DNA from: Neoarius graeffei
Lineage: Eukaryota; Chordata; Actinopteri; Siluriformes; Ariidae
Assembly (NCBI RefSeq): GCF_027579695.1
Contig: NC_083575.1
Span: forward strand, 30,979,382-31,043,381
Direction of reading: 5' to 3'
Length of the DNA: 64,000 nucleotides
Shown: piece by piece, positions 50,518-61,879 of the stretch
Numbering within the stretch: the stretch's first letter is position 1
How the letters are laid out: each line of letters begins with the position of its first letter
The notes under the pieces: model-generated
Seen by the model: only the letters and a program-made list of their open reading frames with translations
The model's database searches: none
Told to the model about the DNA's origin: nothing
Made by a program: the position numbers and the translations under genes

Positions 50518-52310
50518 TAAATACAGTTTTCTGCATCTCGCTCCTTTTTCTTTTATGTTTGTCGCCTTCCTCGCATTCAAACCGATTTGAGCCGAAGTCC
50601 ACTACATGTCCAAAATGGCGGTCGCGTTTACGAAGGTCACGTGACTGAAAAGGGTCCATAGATGAGGTGAGGCGCATAAGGCTTCAGAAATTCTCATAAT
50701 TCGTAATTCTTCTTCTTCCAGGTTTGCAGTGTTTACAGATCCCAGCGCGCTCGCGGGGTGTGTGTGGGCATGTGAGGACACTCCTCCTCACCAATCAGTG
50801 CACAGGGGAGTGTCTGCTCACGCCCCCAACCTCACTCGGCTCGCTTTGGCTCGCTTCAGCCCCACTCCAAAACGGTGCGAGTTTTAGGGGCTAAGCAGGG
50901 CTGAAGCGAGCTGAGTCGTGCTGGTTTTTGGTAGTCGAAACGCGAGCCATGTCGGGCTGAAGTGAGCTGAAGCGAGCTGAAGTGAGCTGAAAAAGGGTAG
51001 TGGAAAAGGGCCATTAGTAAATCCAGTCGGTTGTTTCAGAGGCATTAGGTTTTGTAAGCATTGTAACAATAATATAACAATGCATTGACAGAAAATGTAC
51101 TTTTAGTACTCAAGTATTTTTAAAAGCCAATCTTCAGTTCTTGAACTTAAGTAAAAATTTGACTGTGCAACTTTCACTTGTATTGGAGTAACATCTGACC
51201 AGTGGGATCTGTACTTTTAGTGGGGCAGCATAGCTAACCTATTGTGCATTTTGTGATACAAGCACCAAATTTGGCACCAATGTACATTGACATATGGCGA
51301 ACATTTTCAGATATTGAGCCACTCGGAATTCTCTCTTCATGTCCACCATATTGGAATTCAAATGGCCGCCATTTGAAATCTACATTTGTGCTTATCTGAC
51401 CTAAACTTCACTTCCCTGTTGTTTCCATTCTGTGGACTGTTACATGAAGAATAGATATTTTTATATTCCAATTAAATTTAAGGTAATACTAGCACTGTGT
51501 TTGCCATCCAGACTGGTTCTATTGCAAGAGGATAGTGATGACCACATCAGTGGATTTTATACTTTTCCTCATTAAATAATATTTGGTGCAGGTGAGGACC
51601 TAATCAATACCTCATTAAGTAAAATGAGATGTGTTGGAATCCCAGCACAGACACTGGAATGAAATGGCTGCCGTACACAGAGATGCTGATTTAAGAAAAG
51701 ATTTAAGTGGTCTCTTATTTTTTTTTTTTTCCAGAGCTGTATGTCATGTCTCTACACAAAATAGCCCATATTATTGAGAAATGGATTGATCAGTATAGTT
51801 TGCAAAATTATTTACAAATAAAAAAAATAATTTGTCAACTATTCACCCTCCATTGGTGTAAAACCCCTAAATTAGTTATGGTTAAATCAGCTGAAAATTT
51901 CCAGAAACTATGAGGTGATTTCCATTCTAAAGACAGTGATTTGATTGTAGAAAGCTCCAGGGTTTATTAGAGAGCATACTTAAGCAAACAGCATCATGAA
52001 AACCAATAACCTATGAAAACACATGCAGGACAAGGTTCTGAAAAAGTGTCAATTAGGCTTTGGTTATTAAAAAAATATCCCAAACTTGGAGCACCCACAG
52101 AGCAATATTAAATCCATCATTTTAAAAAAAGGAAAGAATTTGGTACAATCATGAGGAAGTCATCCACCAAAAGTCAGTGGCTGAGTAAGTAACCAAGAGG
52201 CAGAGGACGGAATAGATGCTCATTCTTGTTCATCAGCATTATCTAGTTGTTCCAGTTAAACTTTCAGGAACACACACCTTCTCCTGCTTGACAATGCAGT
52301 CACCTTCACC

Positions 52311-52692
52311 CTTCCATCCATCCATCCATTATCTGTAGCCACTTATCCTCTCCAACAGGGTCACAGGCAAGCTGGAGCCTATCCCAGCTGACTACGGGCG
52401 AAAGGCGGGGTACACCCTGGACAAGTTGCCAGGTCATCACAGGGCTGACACATAGACACAGACAACCATTCACACTCACATTCACACCTACGGTCAATTT
52501 AGAGTCACCAGTTAGCCTAACCTGCATGCCTTTGGACTGTGGGGGAAACTGGAGCACCCGGAGGAAACCCATGTAGACATGAGGAGAACATGCAAACTCC
52601 ACACAGAAAGGCCCTCATCAGCCGCTGGGCTCGAACCCAGGACCTTCTTGCTGTGAGGCGACAGTGCTAACCACTACACCACCGTGCTGCCC
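52311..52692 (-). repeat. SINE (minus), 12-bp target duplication, CATC tail
   Basis: A full-length minus-strand copy with a CCATCCATCCATCC tail. Flanked by GTCACCTTCACC at 52299-52310 and 52693-52704. Confidence 0.93.
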
Positions 52693-52802
52693 GTCACCTT
52701 CACCTACTTTAGGATAATTAGCCTATTGCTTAACTGTTGGAACTCCTTCGGGTTCCATATCAAACCTAGAACAACACAGAATCTAATCAATAACTCAAAC
52801 TT

Positions 52803-53159
52803 CTCATCTCATCTCATTATCTCTAGCCGCTTTATCCTTCTACAGGGTCGCAGGCAAGCTGGAGTCTATCCCAGCTGACTACGGGCGAAAGGCGGGGTAC
52901 ACCCTGGACAAGTCGCCAGGTCATCACAGGGCTGACACATAGACACAGACAACCATTCACACTCACATTCACACCTACGGTCAATTTAGAGTCACCAGTT
53001 AACCTAACCTGCATGTCTTTGGACTGTGGGGGAAACCCACGCGGACACGGGGAGAACATGCAAACTCCACACAGAAAGGCCCTCGCCGGCCCCGGGGCTC
53101 GAACCCAGGACCTTCTTGCTGTGAGGCGACAGCACTAACCACTACACCACCGTGCTGCC
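52803..53159 (-). repeat. SINE (minus), 12-bp target duplication, CATCT tail
   Basis: A minus-strand copy with a CTCATCTCATCTC tail. Flanked by TAACTCAAACTT at 52791-52802 and 53160-53171. It sits 99 bp from the previous SINE. Confidence 0.93.
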
Positions 53160-53334
53160 TAACTCAAACTTGTCAAAACAATTTTTACTTCATAGACTTT
53201 GAGTAAAATGTTGTCTTGTCAAAAATACATGATGAATATTCATCTCTCATGAATTAAGTGGAGTACTGTAATAAAGTATGTCATTTTGAAAAATGGATAC
53301 CAGCAAATATTGTCATGTACTATAAAAATATTTG

Positions 53335-53730
53335 ACCCAGAGGTAATCGCACATGTAGAATTCAAGTGGCGGCCATTTTGAAATCCAATATGTTGGCTAA
53401 TTTATAAAGATACACAATGCAGATTGTAACCATCAGATTCCTTTCCTCCCAAAACATACACTTGGACACCAGAATCGAGTCAATAGCAGCATTAGACCCA
53501 AAGATAATCGAAAATGTAGATTTCAAACAACGGCCATTTCGAAATCCAATATGGCGGCTCATTGGTACAAAATATGCGATGCAGATTGTTACCATTGGAT
53601 TCCTTGCCCCCCAAAACATACATTTAGACACCAGAATCGAGTCAATAGCAGCATTAGACCCAAAGATAATCGAAAATGTAGATTTCATATGGTGGCCATT
53701 TTGAATTCCAATATGGCGGACATGAAGGGA
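53335..53730. repeat. 162-bp tandem repeat, about 2.5 units
   Basis: Units of GACCCAAAGATAATCGAAAA, then CAATATGGCGGCT, then CCAAAACATACA recur at a 162-bp step (53335, 53497, 53659). Part of the TAGTGGGGC-ended element. Confidence 0.85.
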
Positions 53731-53903
53731 GAATTCCGAGTGGCTCAATATCTGAAAATGTTAGCCATATATCAATGTACATTTGTGCCAAATTTGATGC
53801 TTGTATCACAAAATGCACAATCCTTTTGAATATTCGAGCTAAACCGCCCCACTATTTGACTTGAGTAATGAAGTTGGGTACTTTGTCCACCTCTGTCAGA
53901 GGT

Positions 53904-54240
53904 ATTAAATGACCACTGAGCTGCAGATTTTTTTTAAAAATTCACACAGTGGAGTGATTATAATATATGATATTTTATGTACCACAGTATACAATATAAT
54001 AAAAACAAAATGGCAAGTCAATGTCATTATCAGACTATTATCAGGCTGCTGTTCAGTTAAATCAAGTAGCTCATGCATTTAAAAAAAACCTCATACTGAG
54101 AATGTGTAGAGCAGAACAGTCTACACATATTGTGTTAAATGTTGTGAACAAATTCACAAGTTGTGTTAATTTTAAAACAGCCTTTAAAATGCTGCACTAT
54201 TCTCCAAAAGAGAGCTAACTAATATTAGTTAATATAACTA
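53904..54240. other. Non-coding spacer
   Basis: AT-rich DNA with no gene, repeat end or RNA recognised. It may be intron of the unidentified minus-strand gene. Confidence 0.35.
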
Positions 54241-54266
54241 ATAACTACTCCGTGATGTGATCCAGC

Positions 54267-54710
54267 ATGATGGCAGCATGCATGAATGCAGCGGCTTGGT
54301 GCTCCCTGAGGTTATTGCATATATTATTGTTGTTAATGTTATGGCTTGTCTTGGAGTGCAATGTTAAGGCACACTTTGTCTATAAACACGACAAACTCCT
54401 AAGAATCGGCAGTTCAAGCAATCACCTCACTGTTGACTACACTCGAATACCAGCGGAGATCACCAGCCCATCAGGCTCAGCTTGGGCTACCATCCCAGTA
54501 GGGAGACGCCAACGGTGGCAAAAAGAGCAGAGGCAGTAGCAGGGGAAGTGGGCCAGGCTACAAACTAAGCTAAAGGCTACACCACATAAATTACCTCCTT
54601 TTATTCTCCTCACAAATATGTGATCCCTCTCCAAAAAGATGGATGAGCTAAGTCTGAGGATTACTTCACAGCAAGGCATTAAGAACTGCCTTGAAAAGTA
54701 AGAAAAGTTT
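54267..54710 (+). pseudogene. LINE ORF2 N-terminal fragment
   Basis: The frame MMAACMNAAAWCSLRLLHIL continues to VDYTRIPAEITSPSGSAWAT and GRRQRWQKEQRQ, a stop, then KMDELSLRITSQQ in another frame. The layout (basic stretch, then MDEL) matches the region before the endonuclease in CR1/L2/Rex1-like fish LINEs. It may belong with the RT at 57093-58060, but the endonuclease between is missing. Confidence 0.55.
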
Positions 54711-54992
54711 CAGGCATGTGTGACCATTTATAAGAAAGTTGTGAGTGTTTTTGTATTGCTACTCTAATGCCACCAGTAGGCTGCCATGTTGCCTGTTGGA
54801 AGGGCGATGCGTGACATCATTTGGGTGCAAGGCTGAGTGTATACTTCAGTACTGAAGGGGCAAAACGAAAGGTCTACTAAGATGACAATGTCGATTTTTT
54901 TCACTATATATCTGAAATAGTGTATTAATTAGCTGCAACCCTGACTTAAGGACAAACCTGAACTCTTTACCTGTAAAACAAGGCTGAAACTT

Positions 54993-56345
54993 TGTGTTAT
55001 ACTACTCGTTAGCATGCTCTCAACTCATTCATGAAAAACTTCCTCATCAAGACTTTACCAGGATATCCTACCATAATTACTATAGAAGGCAGTCCAACCC
55101 CTGCAGCAATGTAGAAAGAGGGTAAACAAACACTGCTTTACTATACAGGATTCATGTGAGCATTACAGGAGGATGCACTTGTATGGAAAAAGGCGAAAAT
55201 ATTGCCAGAAACACCCAAGCTGCTGGTATGGTATGGATTTATTTGGTAAAATTCATACATGTAAAAGATACAGTGTAAATAGCACCAAGGACAACACAAA
55301 GTATAAAATACACTTATTTCCAATGTGGTCCTCTTGATTATAGCAGGAAACAATAAAATATAAGAGACAATAATAAATTGATAAAATTGTATAAACAATG
55401 ATGAAAGTCATAAACAAAAATATATACTAACTATTATCACAGGGTCCAACTAGATTACAGAAATGGCACCAAAATGATTAAAAACTAGTTATATACACAT
55501 CATAAAACTGGGTTTGGAATTTACTCCATAAAAACTGTTTCACCTGTTTCTTAAAATTATCATGTGTTTGACTAGATTGCAGTGATCGAGGTAGGCTATT
55601 CCACAAACAAATTCCCATATACCTAAAAGAACTCCAAATGGTTTCCATAAAGTGTGACGTGACTTACAATACACGGCCATATTTGACAAAATGGACCATA
55701 GCACCAGCGACATTTCTTCACTGATTTCCTCGAGTATTTTGGACAATCACATGAATAACGATGATGATCATGAAAAACAAGCATTACCATATCAATTAGT
55801 TACACACAAGTGAACAATATTTATAGAGTTGTTTTAGTTAGTCATTACCGAGACTTTTTTGACAACACTAAATCAAAACAAGATACCCAACAAACATCAA
55901 GCTGCTTAGATGCATCAGCAGTTATTACGTTTATGCCCAGAGGAACTCCAAATAACATATCATGCTTAATAAAAACTTAGGGAAGCCATAAAAAGTGTTT
56001 TCTTACCCTTTGAACTTCTCTTTTGCGGACTACTGACGTGTTGTCTCGTTTGTCTTGTCCACTTTTTGGCCAAAGATTGTGAGAACCACATCTGGATTCA
56101 GTGCTGGCTTGTATGGTATTCCTAATGTCTGGTGCATCCAAGTGGTTTGAGTGAAACGATTTTCTTCAAAATGTTCCGAGCACACAAGCTGCATAAAGCA
56201 GTGTTTGTTTACTCTCTTTCTGCGTTGCCACAGGGGTTGGACTGTCTACTACGGTAATTATGGTAGGCTAGCCTGGTGACCTCTTGATGAGGTTTTTCAT
56301 GAATGAGTCGAGAGCATGCTAAGCGTGCTAACGAGTGTTTATGCT
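54993..56345. mobile_element. Element with inverted ends of about 150 bp
   Basis: The left 150 bp (CTCGTTAGCATGCTCTC, CATGAAAAACTTCCTCATCA, GGCAGTCCAACCCCTG, TAAACAAACACTGCTTTA) recur inverted at about 56190-56345. The middle has a broken minus-strand frame (LGIWEFVCGIAYLDHCNLVK) of unknown origin. Borders are approximate and no target duplication was fixed. Confidence 0.65.
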
Positions 56346-56410
56346 GCCAGGAATGTGTAAAAACTCATGCACTTGCCTCTTCAACAGATTTAGGTAAGTC
56401 AGATTGTATG

Positions 56411-56546
56411 CAAGCCCTGTGATGACCTGGCGACTTGTCCAGGGTGTACCCCGCCTTTCGCCCGTAGTCAGCTGGGATAGGCTCCAGCTTGCCTGCGACC
56501 CTGTAACAGGATAAAGCGGCTAGAGATGATGAGATGAGATGAGATG
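56411..56546 (+). repeat. 5'-truncated SINE with 10-bp target duplication
   Basis: Only the last 136 bp of the SINE (from AGCCCTGTGATGACCTGG to the GATGA tail), yet flanked by AGATTGTATG at 56401-56410 and 56547-56556. This shows truncation at insertion, not later deletion. Confidence 0.92.
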
Positions 56547-56556
56547 AGATTGTATG

Positions 56557-57092
56557 TAGATCTGTTTGTAGGTAGTCTAGCAAGGTTACAGTCTGCAGAA
56601 TGAGGCTGTCATGGCAGCACTACTTGTACCAGGGATATAAATATGAAAAGTTACCTCCCCCATTCAGTCACATAGGAGTACATCAACTGTTCACTCTTCC
56701 CTCACTGTTTATCAGCAACATCAGTATTATCTTTCCCCCTCCACTTTTTTGTTAGAGAAATGGAATTTCAAATTGTTTTCATATAAACTTTTAATGAAAT
56801 AATTTCCAGCCAGGGACAGCTTCAAGTCTTACTTGCTGTGCAGAGCTTCCACATCTTGCACCCAAATGGTGTCAAAGCATTGCCGGAAACGATAGGGGGG
56901 ATTTTTCTGATTGGTTAAAATATTTTCAATGGCGGCCTCCATGAAATTGTCCATTCTGCATAGAAACTGACTTTCAGAGATGGATATCTTAGTTGTGTGA
57001 GCTCCTTATTTTCAATTATTCACATGAATTGTTAGTTTATATCATAATCTATCTTCATAACTATATTTTAAAAATGGGTTTTCTTTTCTTTT
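56557..57092. other. Non-coding spacer
   Basis: No gene is recognised between the truncated SINE and the LINE RT. The sequence GATTGGTTAAAATATTTTCAATGG and flanking DNA are unassigned. Confidence 0.35.
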
Positions 57093-58062
57093 CTTTTAAA
57101 TAACTATCACCCAATTGCACTCACCCAGGTGATAGCCAAATGCTTTGAGAGACTAATTCTGGCCCAGATTAAACATTCCATCCCTGCCACACTTGACCAG
57201 CACCAATTTGCCTTCCAGGAAAACAGATCAACAGAAGATACAATCTGTGCTGCTCTCTACACCATACTGGAGCACCTAGAGCATCTTGACACATGTGTCA
57301 GGATGCTCTTCTTGGACCTTAATTCAGCTTTTAACACTGTCCTTCCCAACACCCTAGTGTCTAAACTCCACAGACTGTGTCTGAACATGACCATCTGCAA
57401 CTGGATCTTGGACTTCTCGACCAACCGACCCCAGATTGTAAAGCTGGGAAAACAAACATCCTCCACTCTCACCCTGAACACTGGTGTTCCTCAGGGGTGT
57501 GTCCTGAGTCCTATCCTATATACCCTCTTTCCTCATGACTGCCAGTCCATCCATGCAACAACCTCCATCATAAAATTCACAGATGACATGACAGTCATAG
57601 ATCTGATCTCCAAAAACAGTGAGTCAGCATACAGGGATGAGGTGCAAAACCTGACAGTCTGGTGTTCCACTAATAATCTCATCCTGAACAACAAGAAGAC
57701 GAAAGAGGTTGTAGTGGGCTCCAGGAAGATGAAGAGAATCAATCACAACCCAGTGTTCATCAATGGTGAGGCAGTGGAGAGTGTCTCCAGTTTTAAATTT
57801 CTGGGGGTCTACATCACAAATGACCTCTCCTGGGCCTCACAAACATCCACTGTCATTGGGAAGGCCCAACAGCTTTCTGAGGAAACCGAGGAATCCCAGT
57901 CTGCCACAGAAACTGCTGGTAAACTTCTACAGGTGTATTGTGGAGAGTATTATCACATACTGCATCAGAGTGTTGTTTGCCAGCTACATCAAGAAGGACC
58001 AGGAGGCTTTGCAAAGACTCATCAAGATGGCACAGTACATTATTGGGACACAGCTTCCTGTA
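57093..58062 (+). pseudogene. Non-LTR reverse transcriptase fragment (CR1/L2/Rex1-like)
   Basis: The first ATG is at 57129, but homology starts at about 57093 (NYHPIAL). It contains CFERLILAQIK, DQHQFAFQENRSTEDTI, LFLDLNSAFNTVLP, TGVPQGCVLSPILYTLF, and FTDDM where the catalytic motif is normally FADD. The thumb (NNLILNNKKTKEVVV, SSFKFLGVYITNDLSWA) follows and then shifts frame near 57870. A SINE cuts it at 58066. The changed catalytic motif, frameshift and missing endonuclease mean it is dead. Confidence 0.85.
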
Positions 58063-58065
58063 ATC

Positions 58066-58425
58066 ACGGTGGTGTAGTGGTTAGCGCTGTCGCCTCACAG
58101 CAAGAAGGTCCTGGGTTCGAGCCCCGGGGCCGGCGAGGGCCTTTCTGTGTGGAGTTTGCATGTTCTCCCCGTGTCCGCGTGGGTTTCCTCCGGGTGCTCC
58201 GGTTTCCCCCACAGTCCAAAGACATGCAGGTTAGGTTAACTGGTGACTCTAAATTGACCATAGATGTGAGTGTGAATGGTTGTCTGTGTCTATGTGTCAG
58301 CCCTGTGATGACCTGGCGACTTGTCCAGGGTGTACCCCGCCTTTCGCCCATAGTCAGCTGGGATAGGCTCCAGCTTGCCTGCGACCCTGTAGAAGGATAA
58401 AGCGGCTAGAGATAATGAGATGAGA
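58066..58425 (+). repeat. tRNA-headed SINE adjoining a (TA)n tract
   Basis: Body and tail as in the other copies. It follows the LINE fragment directly and is followed by (AT)n at 58425-58447. Target duplication not resolved. Confidence 0.88.
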
Positions 58426-59433
58426 TATATATATATATATATATATATTGCATTGTATTGTACAACCCCAATTCCAAAAAAGTTGGGACGCTGTGTAAAC
58501 TATAAATAAAAAGATAATTTGCAAATCATAGAAACCCTATATTTCATTGAAAATAGTACAAAGACAGCATATCGAATGTTGAAATTGAAAAATGTTGGGG
58601 GTTTTTTGAAAAATATATGCTCATTTTGAATTTGATGCCAGCAACACGTTTCAAAAAAGTTGGAACAGGGGCATGTTTACCACAGTGTTGCATCACCTCT
58701 ACTTTTAGCAGCACGCTGTAAATGTTTGGGAACTGAGGAGACCAATTGCTGTGGTTTTGAAAGAGAAGTATTGTTCCATTCTTGCTTGATATACAATTTC
58801 AGTTGCTCAACAGTTCAGGTCTCCTTTGTTGCATTTTGCGATTTATAATGCACCAAATGTTTTAAATGGTTGACAGGGCTGGACTGCAGGCAGGCCAGTT
58901 TAGCACCTGGACTCTTGTACTATGGAGCTATGCAGTTTTTATATGTGCAAAAAGCGATTTGCTGAAAAAAAGAAGGCTTTCCCTGCAAAAGATTTTGTCT
59001 GGATGGAAGTATATTACTCTGAAATGTGGATATATCATTCAGCATTAATGATGCCTTCACAGATGTACAAGCTACCCATGCCATGCACACTAATACACCC
59101 TCATGTAGTATCATACAGATACTGGCTTTTGAGCTGTGCACTGATAACAAGCTGGAAGGTCCCTCTCCTCTTTAGCCTGGAGGATGTGGTGTCCATGATT
59201 TCTAAAAATAATTTCTAATTTTGATTTGTCAGACTTCAGGACAATTTTCCCCTTTGCCTCAGTCTATTGTTAAAGAGCTCGGGCCCAGAGGAGGTGGCGG
59301 TGTTTCTGGATATTGTTTATATCTGGTTTTAACTTGCATTTGTGGATGCAGTATTGAACTGTTTTCACAGACAATGGTTTTCTGAAGTGTTGCTGAGCCC
59401 ATACAGTGATTTCCACTACAGACATGTATCTGC

Positions 59434-60452
59434 GGGCGGCACGGTGGTGTAGTGGTTAGCGCTGTCGCCTCACAGCAAGAAGGTCCTGGGTTCGAGCCCC
59501 GGGGCCGGCAAGGGCCCTTCTGTGTGGAGTTTGCATGTTCTCCCTGTGTCCGCGTGGGTTTCCTCTGGGTGCTCCGGTTTCCTCCAAAGACATGCAGGTT
59601 AGGTTAACTGGTGACTCTAAATTGACCGTAGGTGTGAGTGTGAATGGTTGTCTGTGTCTATTGCCGCTTTTCCACTACAAACGCGGCTGAGCCGTGTTGG
59701 GCTGAGTCAAGCTGAGCGGGGCTGTTGGAGTTGCATTTCGACTACAACCGCGCTGAAGTGGGTGGACACATTGGGTGGAGTTAGCGAAAGTGGGTGGACG
59801 TCAGGTGATGTCGTTAAGCAGCGCAAACAGTGACATCAGTGATCTTTTAAGCGGTAGTCTCACGACCCGAATAGTAAACAATAAACATGAAGTCGTTAGT
59901 GTTGCTGGTCTTGGTGCTGTGGCTTGTTGTCACCGACAACGCGAACAGATACTGGCAAGAGCGTATAGATGAGGCGAGGCGCATAAGGCTTCAGAAATTC
60001 TCGTAATTCGTAATTATTCTCCTTCCGGGTTTGCAGTGTTTACAGATCCCAGCGTGCTCGCGGGGCGTGTGTGGGCATGTGAGGACACTCCTCCTCACCA
60101 ATCAGTGCACAGGGGAGTGTCTGCTCACGCCCCCAGCCTCACTCGGCACGGTTTGGCTCGCTTCAGCCCCACTCCAAAACGGTGCGAGTTTTAGGGGCTA
60201 AGCAGGGCTGAAGCGAGCTGAGTCGTGCTGTTTTTTGGTAGTCGAAACGCGAGCCGTGTCGGGCTGAAGTGAGCTGAAGCGAGCTGAAGTGAGCTGAAAA
60301 AGGGTAGTGGAAAAGGGCCATATGTGTCAGCCCTGTGATGACCTGGCGACTTGTCCAGGGTGTACCCCGCCTTTCGCCCGTAGTCAGCTGGGATAGGCTC
60401 CAGCTTGCCTGCAACCCTGTAGAAGGATAAAGCGGCTAGAGATGATGAGATG
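59434..60452 (+). repeat. SINE split by a MITE, 14-bp target duplication
   Basis: SINE halves 59434-59661 and 60321-60452 join perfectly across the MITE. Flanked by AGACATGTATCTGC at 59420-59433 and 60453-60466. Confidence 0.93.
59662..60320. mobile_element. MITE, short sister of 49478-51013
   Basis: Same ends (TGCCGCTTTTCCACTAC and GTAGTGGAAAAGGGCCA), 659 bp, inserted in the SINE with TAT on both sides (59659-59661 and 60321-60323). It preserves the empty site for the THAP insertion seen in the sister copy. Confidence 0.92.
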
Positions 60453-61313
60453 AGACATGTATCTGCTTTTAATGCAGTGTCACCTGAGGGCCTGAAGATC
60501 ACAGGCATCCAATGTCAGTTTTCAGCCTTGTCTCTTGCATACAGAGATTTCTCCAGATTCTCTGAATTTTTTAAATGATATTATGTACCATAGATGATGT
60601 GATCCCCAAATTCTTTGCAATTTTACACTGAGGAATGTTATTGTTAAATTGTTGTACTGTTTACCGGCACTGTCTTTCACAGAGTGGTGAACCCCTCCCC
60701 ATCTTTACTTCTGAGGCCCTGTCCACACGGCAATGGATTCAGGTGACTCCGATACAATTGCTTATCTTTTAGGCCTGGAGTCCACACGGCACCGGCGTTT
60801 TGGGTGCCCAAAATGCAATCTTTTTGAGAACGGGTTCCAGAGTGGAAAGATCTGGCAACATTGCCGTTGTGAAGTCATCTGGATGAGTAGAACGGATTTG
60901 TTTACGATGACGTCACAACCATATGACTGTGAGTGCTTCACGCCGGGTAGAAGTGTAACGAATATCACCAGGATATCACCAGGAAAAAGCCTTACAGAGC
61001 ACTAGTGAGAGTGAAACATGAGCTTGGATATTATTATTATTATTATTATTATTATGTTCAGTGTTAGTTCACAGTAGTAATGCAAGAAGCAGAATAGTGA
61101 CAGTAATAGTGAAGCAAAAACATGCAATTGTACAAACACTGCAGCTCTACAGCAAAATATTCATTTATGAAATGGTCTGATTCTTAACACCAGTAGTGCC
61201 AATGATCTTCTCATTGCGATGCGATGCGAGTTGTCAACAAATCCTATAACTTGGTTCATGAAACGCGCTTACAAAATATTTTCACTGTGAATATTTATTG
61301 TGTAATGGTGCAA

Positions 61314-61314
<1 letters not shown>

Positions 61315-61359
<45 letters not shown>
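61315..61359. repeat. (GA)n microsatellite
   Basis: About 21 GA units, followed by the small palindrome CTCTGCCCTTAGGGCAGAG. Confidence 0.95.
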
Positions 61360-61360
<1 letters not shown>

Positions 61361-61479
61361 CTGCCCTTAGGGCAGAGTCAATCCCGCCAGCAAAAATAGG
61401 GAAAAAAAGGAGCAATCTCACCTCTTCAGATGTTGGTTTAAGTCCGACAGTACATTCCTCAAAAAGGGCGTAGAGGAGC

Positions 61480-61879
61480 AAATTAATCCATCAACGTGTA
61501 GCATTCAATTTATTCCGGACCATTAAAGACGCCGACTTCCGCGTAGAATCATACGTCATCCTCGCCTCCATATTGGATAGGTCAAAGTGGAGAATAAAGA
61601 TTCATGCGCTGCCTTTAACTGTACCAACAGGTTTACCGTCCAAACGAGATCACATGGGATTACCTTTCACAGGTGAGAAACAACAAATTAATCCATCAAC
61701 GTGTAGTATTCAATTTATTCCGGACCATTAAAGACGCCGCCTTCCGCGTAGAATCATATGTCATCCTCGCCGCCATATTGGATAGGTCAAAGCGGAGAAT
61801 AAAGATTAGCTGCGTTTAACTGTACCAACAGGTTTGCCGTCCAAACGAGATCACATGGGATTACCTTTCACAGGTGAGA
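61480..61879 (+). repeat. Tandem duplication (205-bp unit) containing THAP exon starts
   Basis: Two units (61480-61684 and 61685-61879) share ATTAATCCATCAACGTGTAG, GGACCATTAAAGACGCCG and GTCCAAACGAGATCACATGG. Unit 1 encodes CAAFNCTNRFTVQTRSHGIT followed by FHR and a donor CAG|GTGAGA, the first zinc-binding half of a THAP domain. Unit 2 has lost the first Cys through a small deletion. Confidence 0.8.

Larger units (their letters stand above)
49817..50657 (+). mobile_element. THAP-bearing DNA element nested in the MITE
   Basis: Ends GGACCCTTTTCACGTGAC and GTCACGTGACTGAAAAGGGTCC, with further inverse matches around GCCGCCATTTTGGACATGTA. The sister MITE at 59662 lacks it and shows the uninterrupted site GAGCGTATAGATGAGG, giving exact borders and an apparent 2-bp AT duplication. 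It carries a THAP exon (49945-50092). Confidence 0.85.
49478..51013. mobile_element. MITE (TGCCGCTTTTCCACTAC ends), expanded by a nested element
   Basis: Ends TGCCGCTTTTCCACTAC and GTAGTGGAAAAGGGCCA, flanked by TTAGTAA on both sides (49471-49477 and 51014-51020). It is 1,536 bp, against 659 bp for its sister at 59662-60320, because an 841-bp element was inserted at 49817. Runs of GCTGAG and GAGCTGAAG repeat near the ends. Possibly PIF/Harbinger-derived, but the 7-bp duplication is unusual for that group. Confidence 0.85.
51228..53854. mobile_element. TAGTGGGGC-ended element nested in the hAT
   Basis: Ends TAGTGGGGCAGCATAGCT and AGCTAAACCGCCCCACTA, with TTT on both sides (51225-51227 and 53855-53857). 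About 180 bp inside each end the sequence is inverse-repeated (GTGCATTTTGTGATACAAGC and its inverse). No transposase is recognised. It contains two SINEs and a 162-bp tandem repeat. Confidence 0.75.
47823..53895 (+). mobile_element. hAT element carrying two side-by-side nested insertions
   Basis: Ends CAGAGGTGGAC and GTCCACCTCTG, flanked by TCAGAGGC (47815-47822) and TCAGAGGT (53896-53903), a one-mismatch 8-bp duplication. The element's own DNA is only 47823-49470, 51021-51227 and 53858-53895; the rest is an inserted MITE (49478-51013) and an inserted TAGTGGGGC element (51228-53854), plus their target duplications. The CTTGAGTA/TACTCAAG phrases near both ends match a widespread fish hAT family. 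Confidence 0.85.

Noticed and set aside
50148..50580. Ala/Arg/Pro-rich frames on both strands
   Set aside because: They arise from the 47-bp GC-rich tandem repeat in all phases.
57129..58400. One 423-codon protein
   Set aside because: The frame fuses a shifted LINE RT fragment to SINE sequence; only the part before about 57870 is reverse transcriptase.
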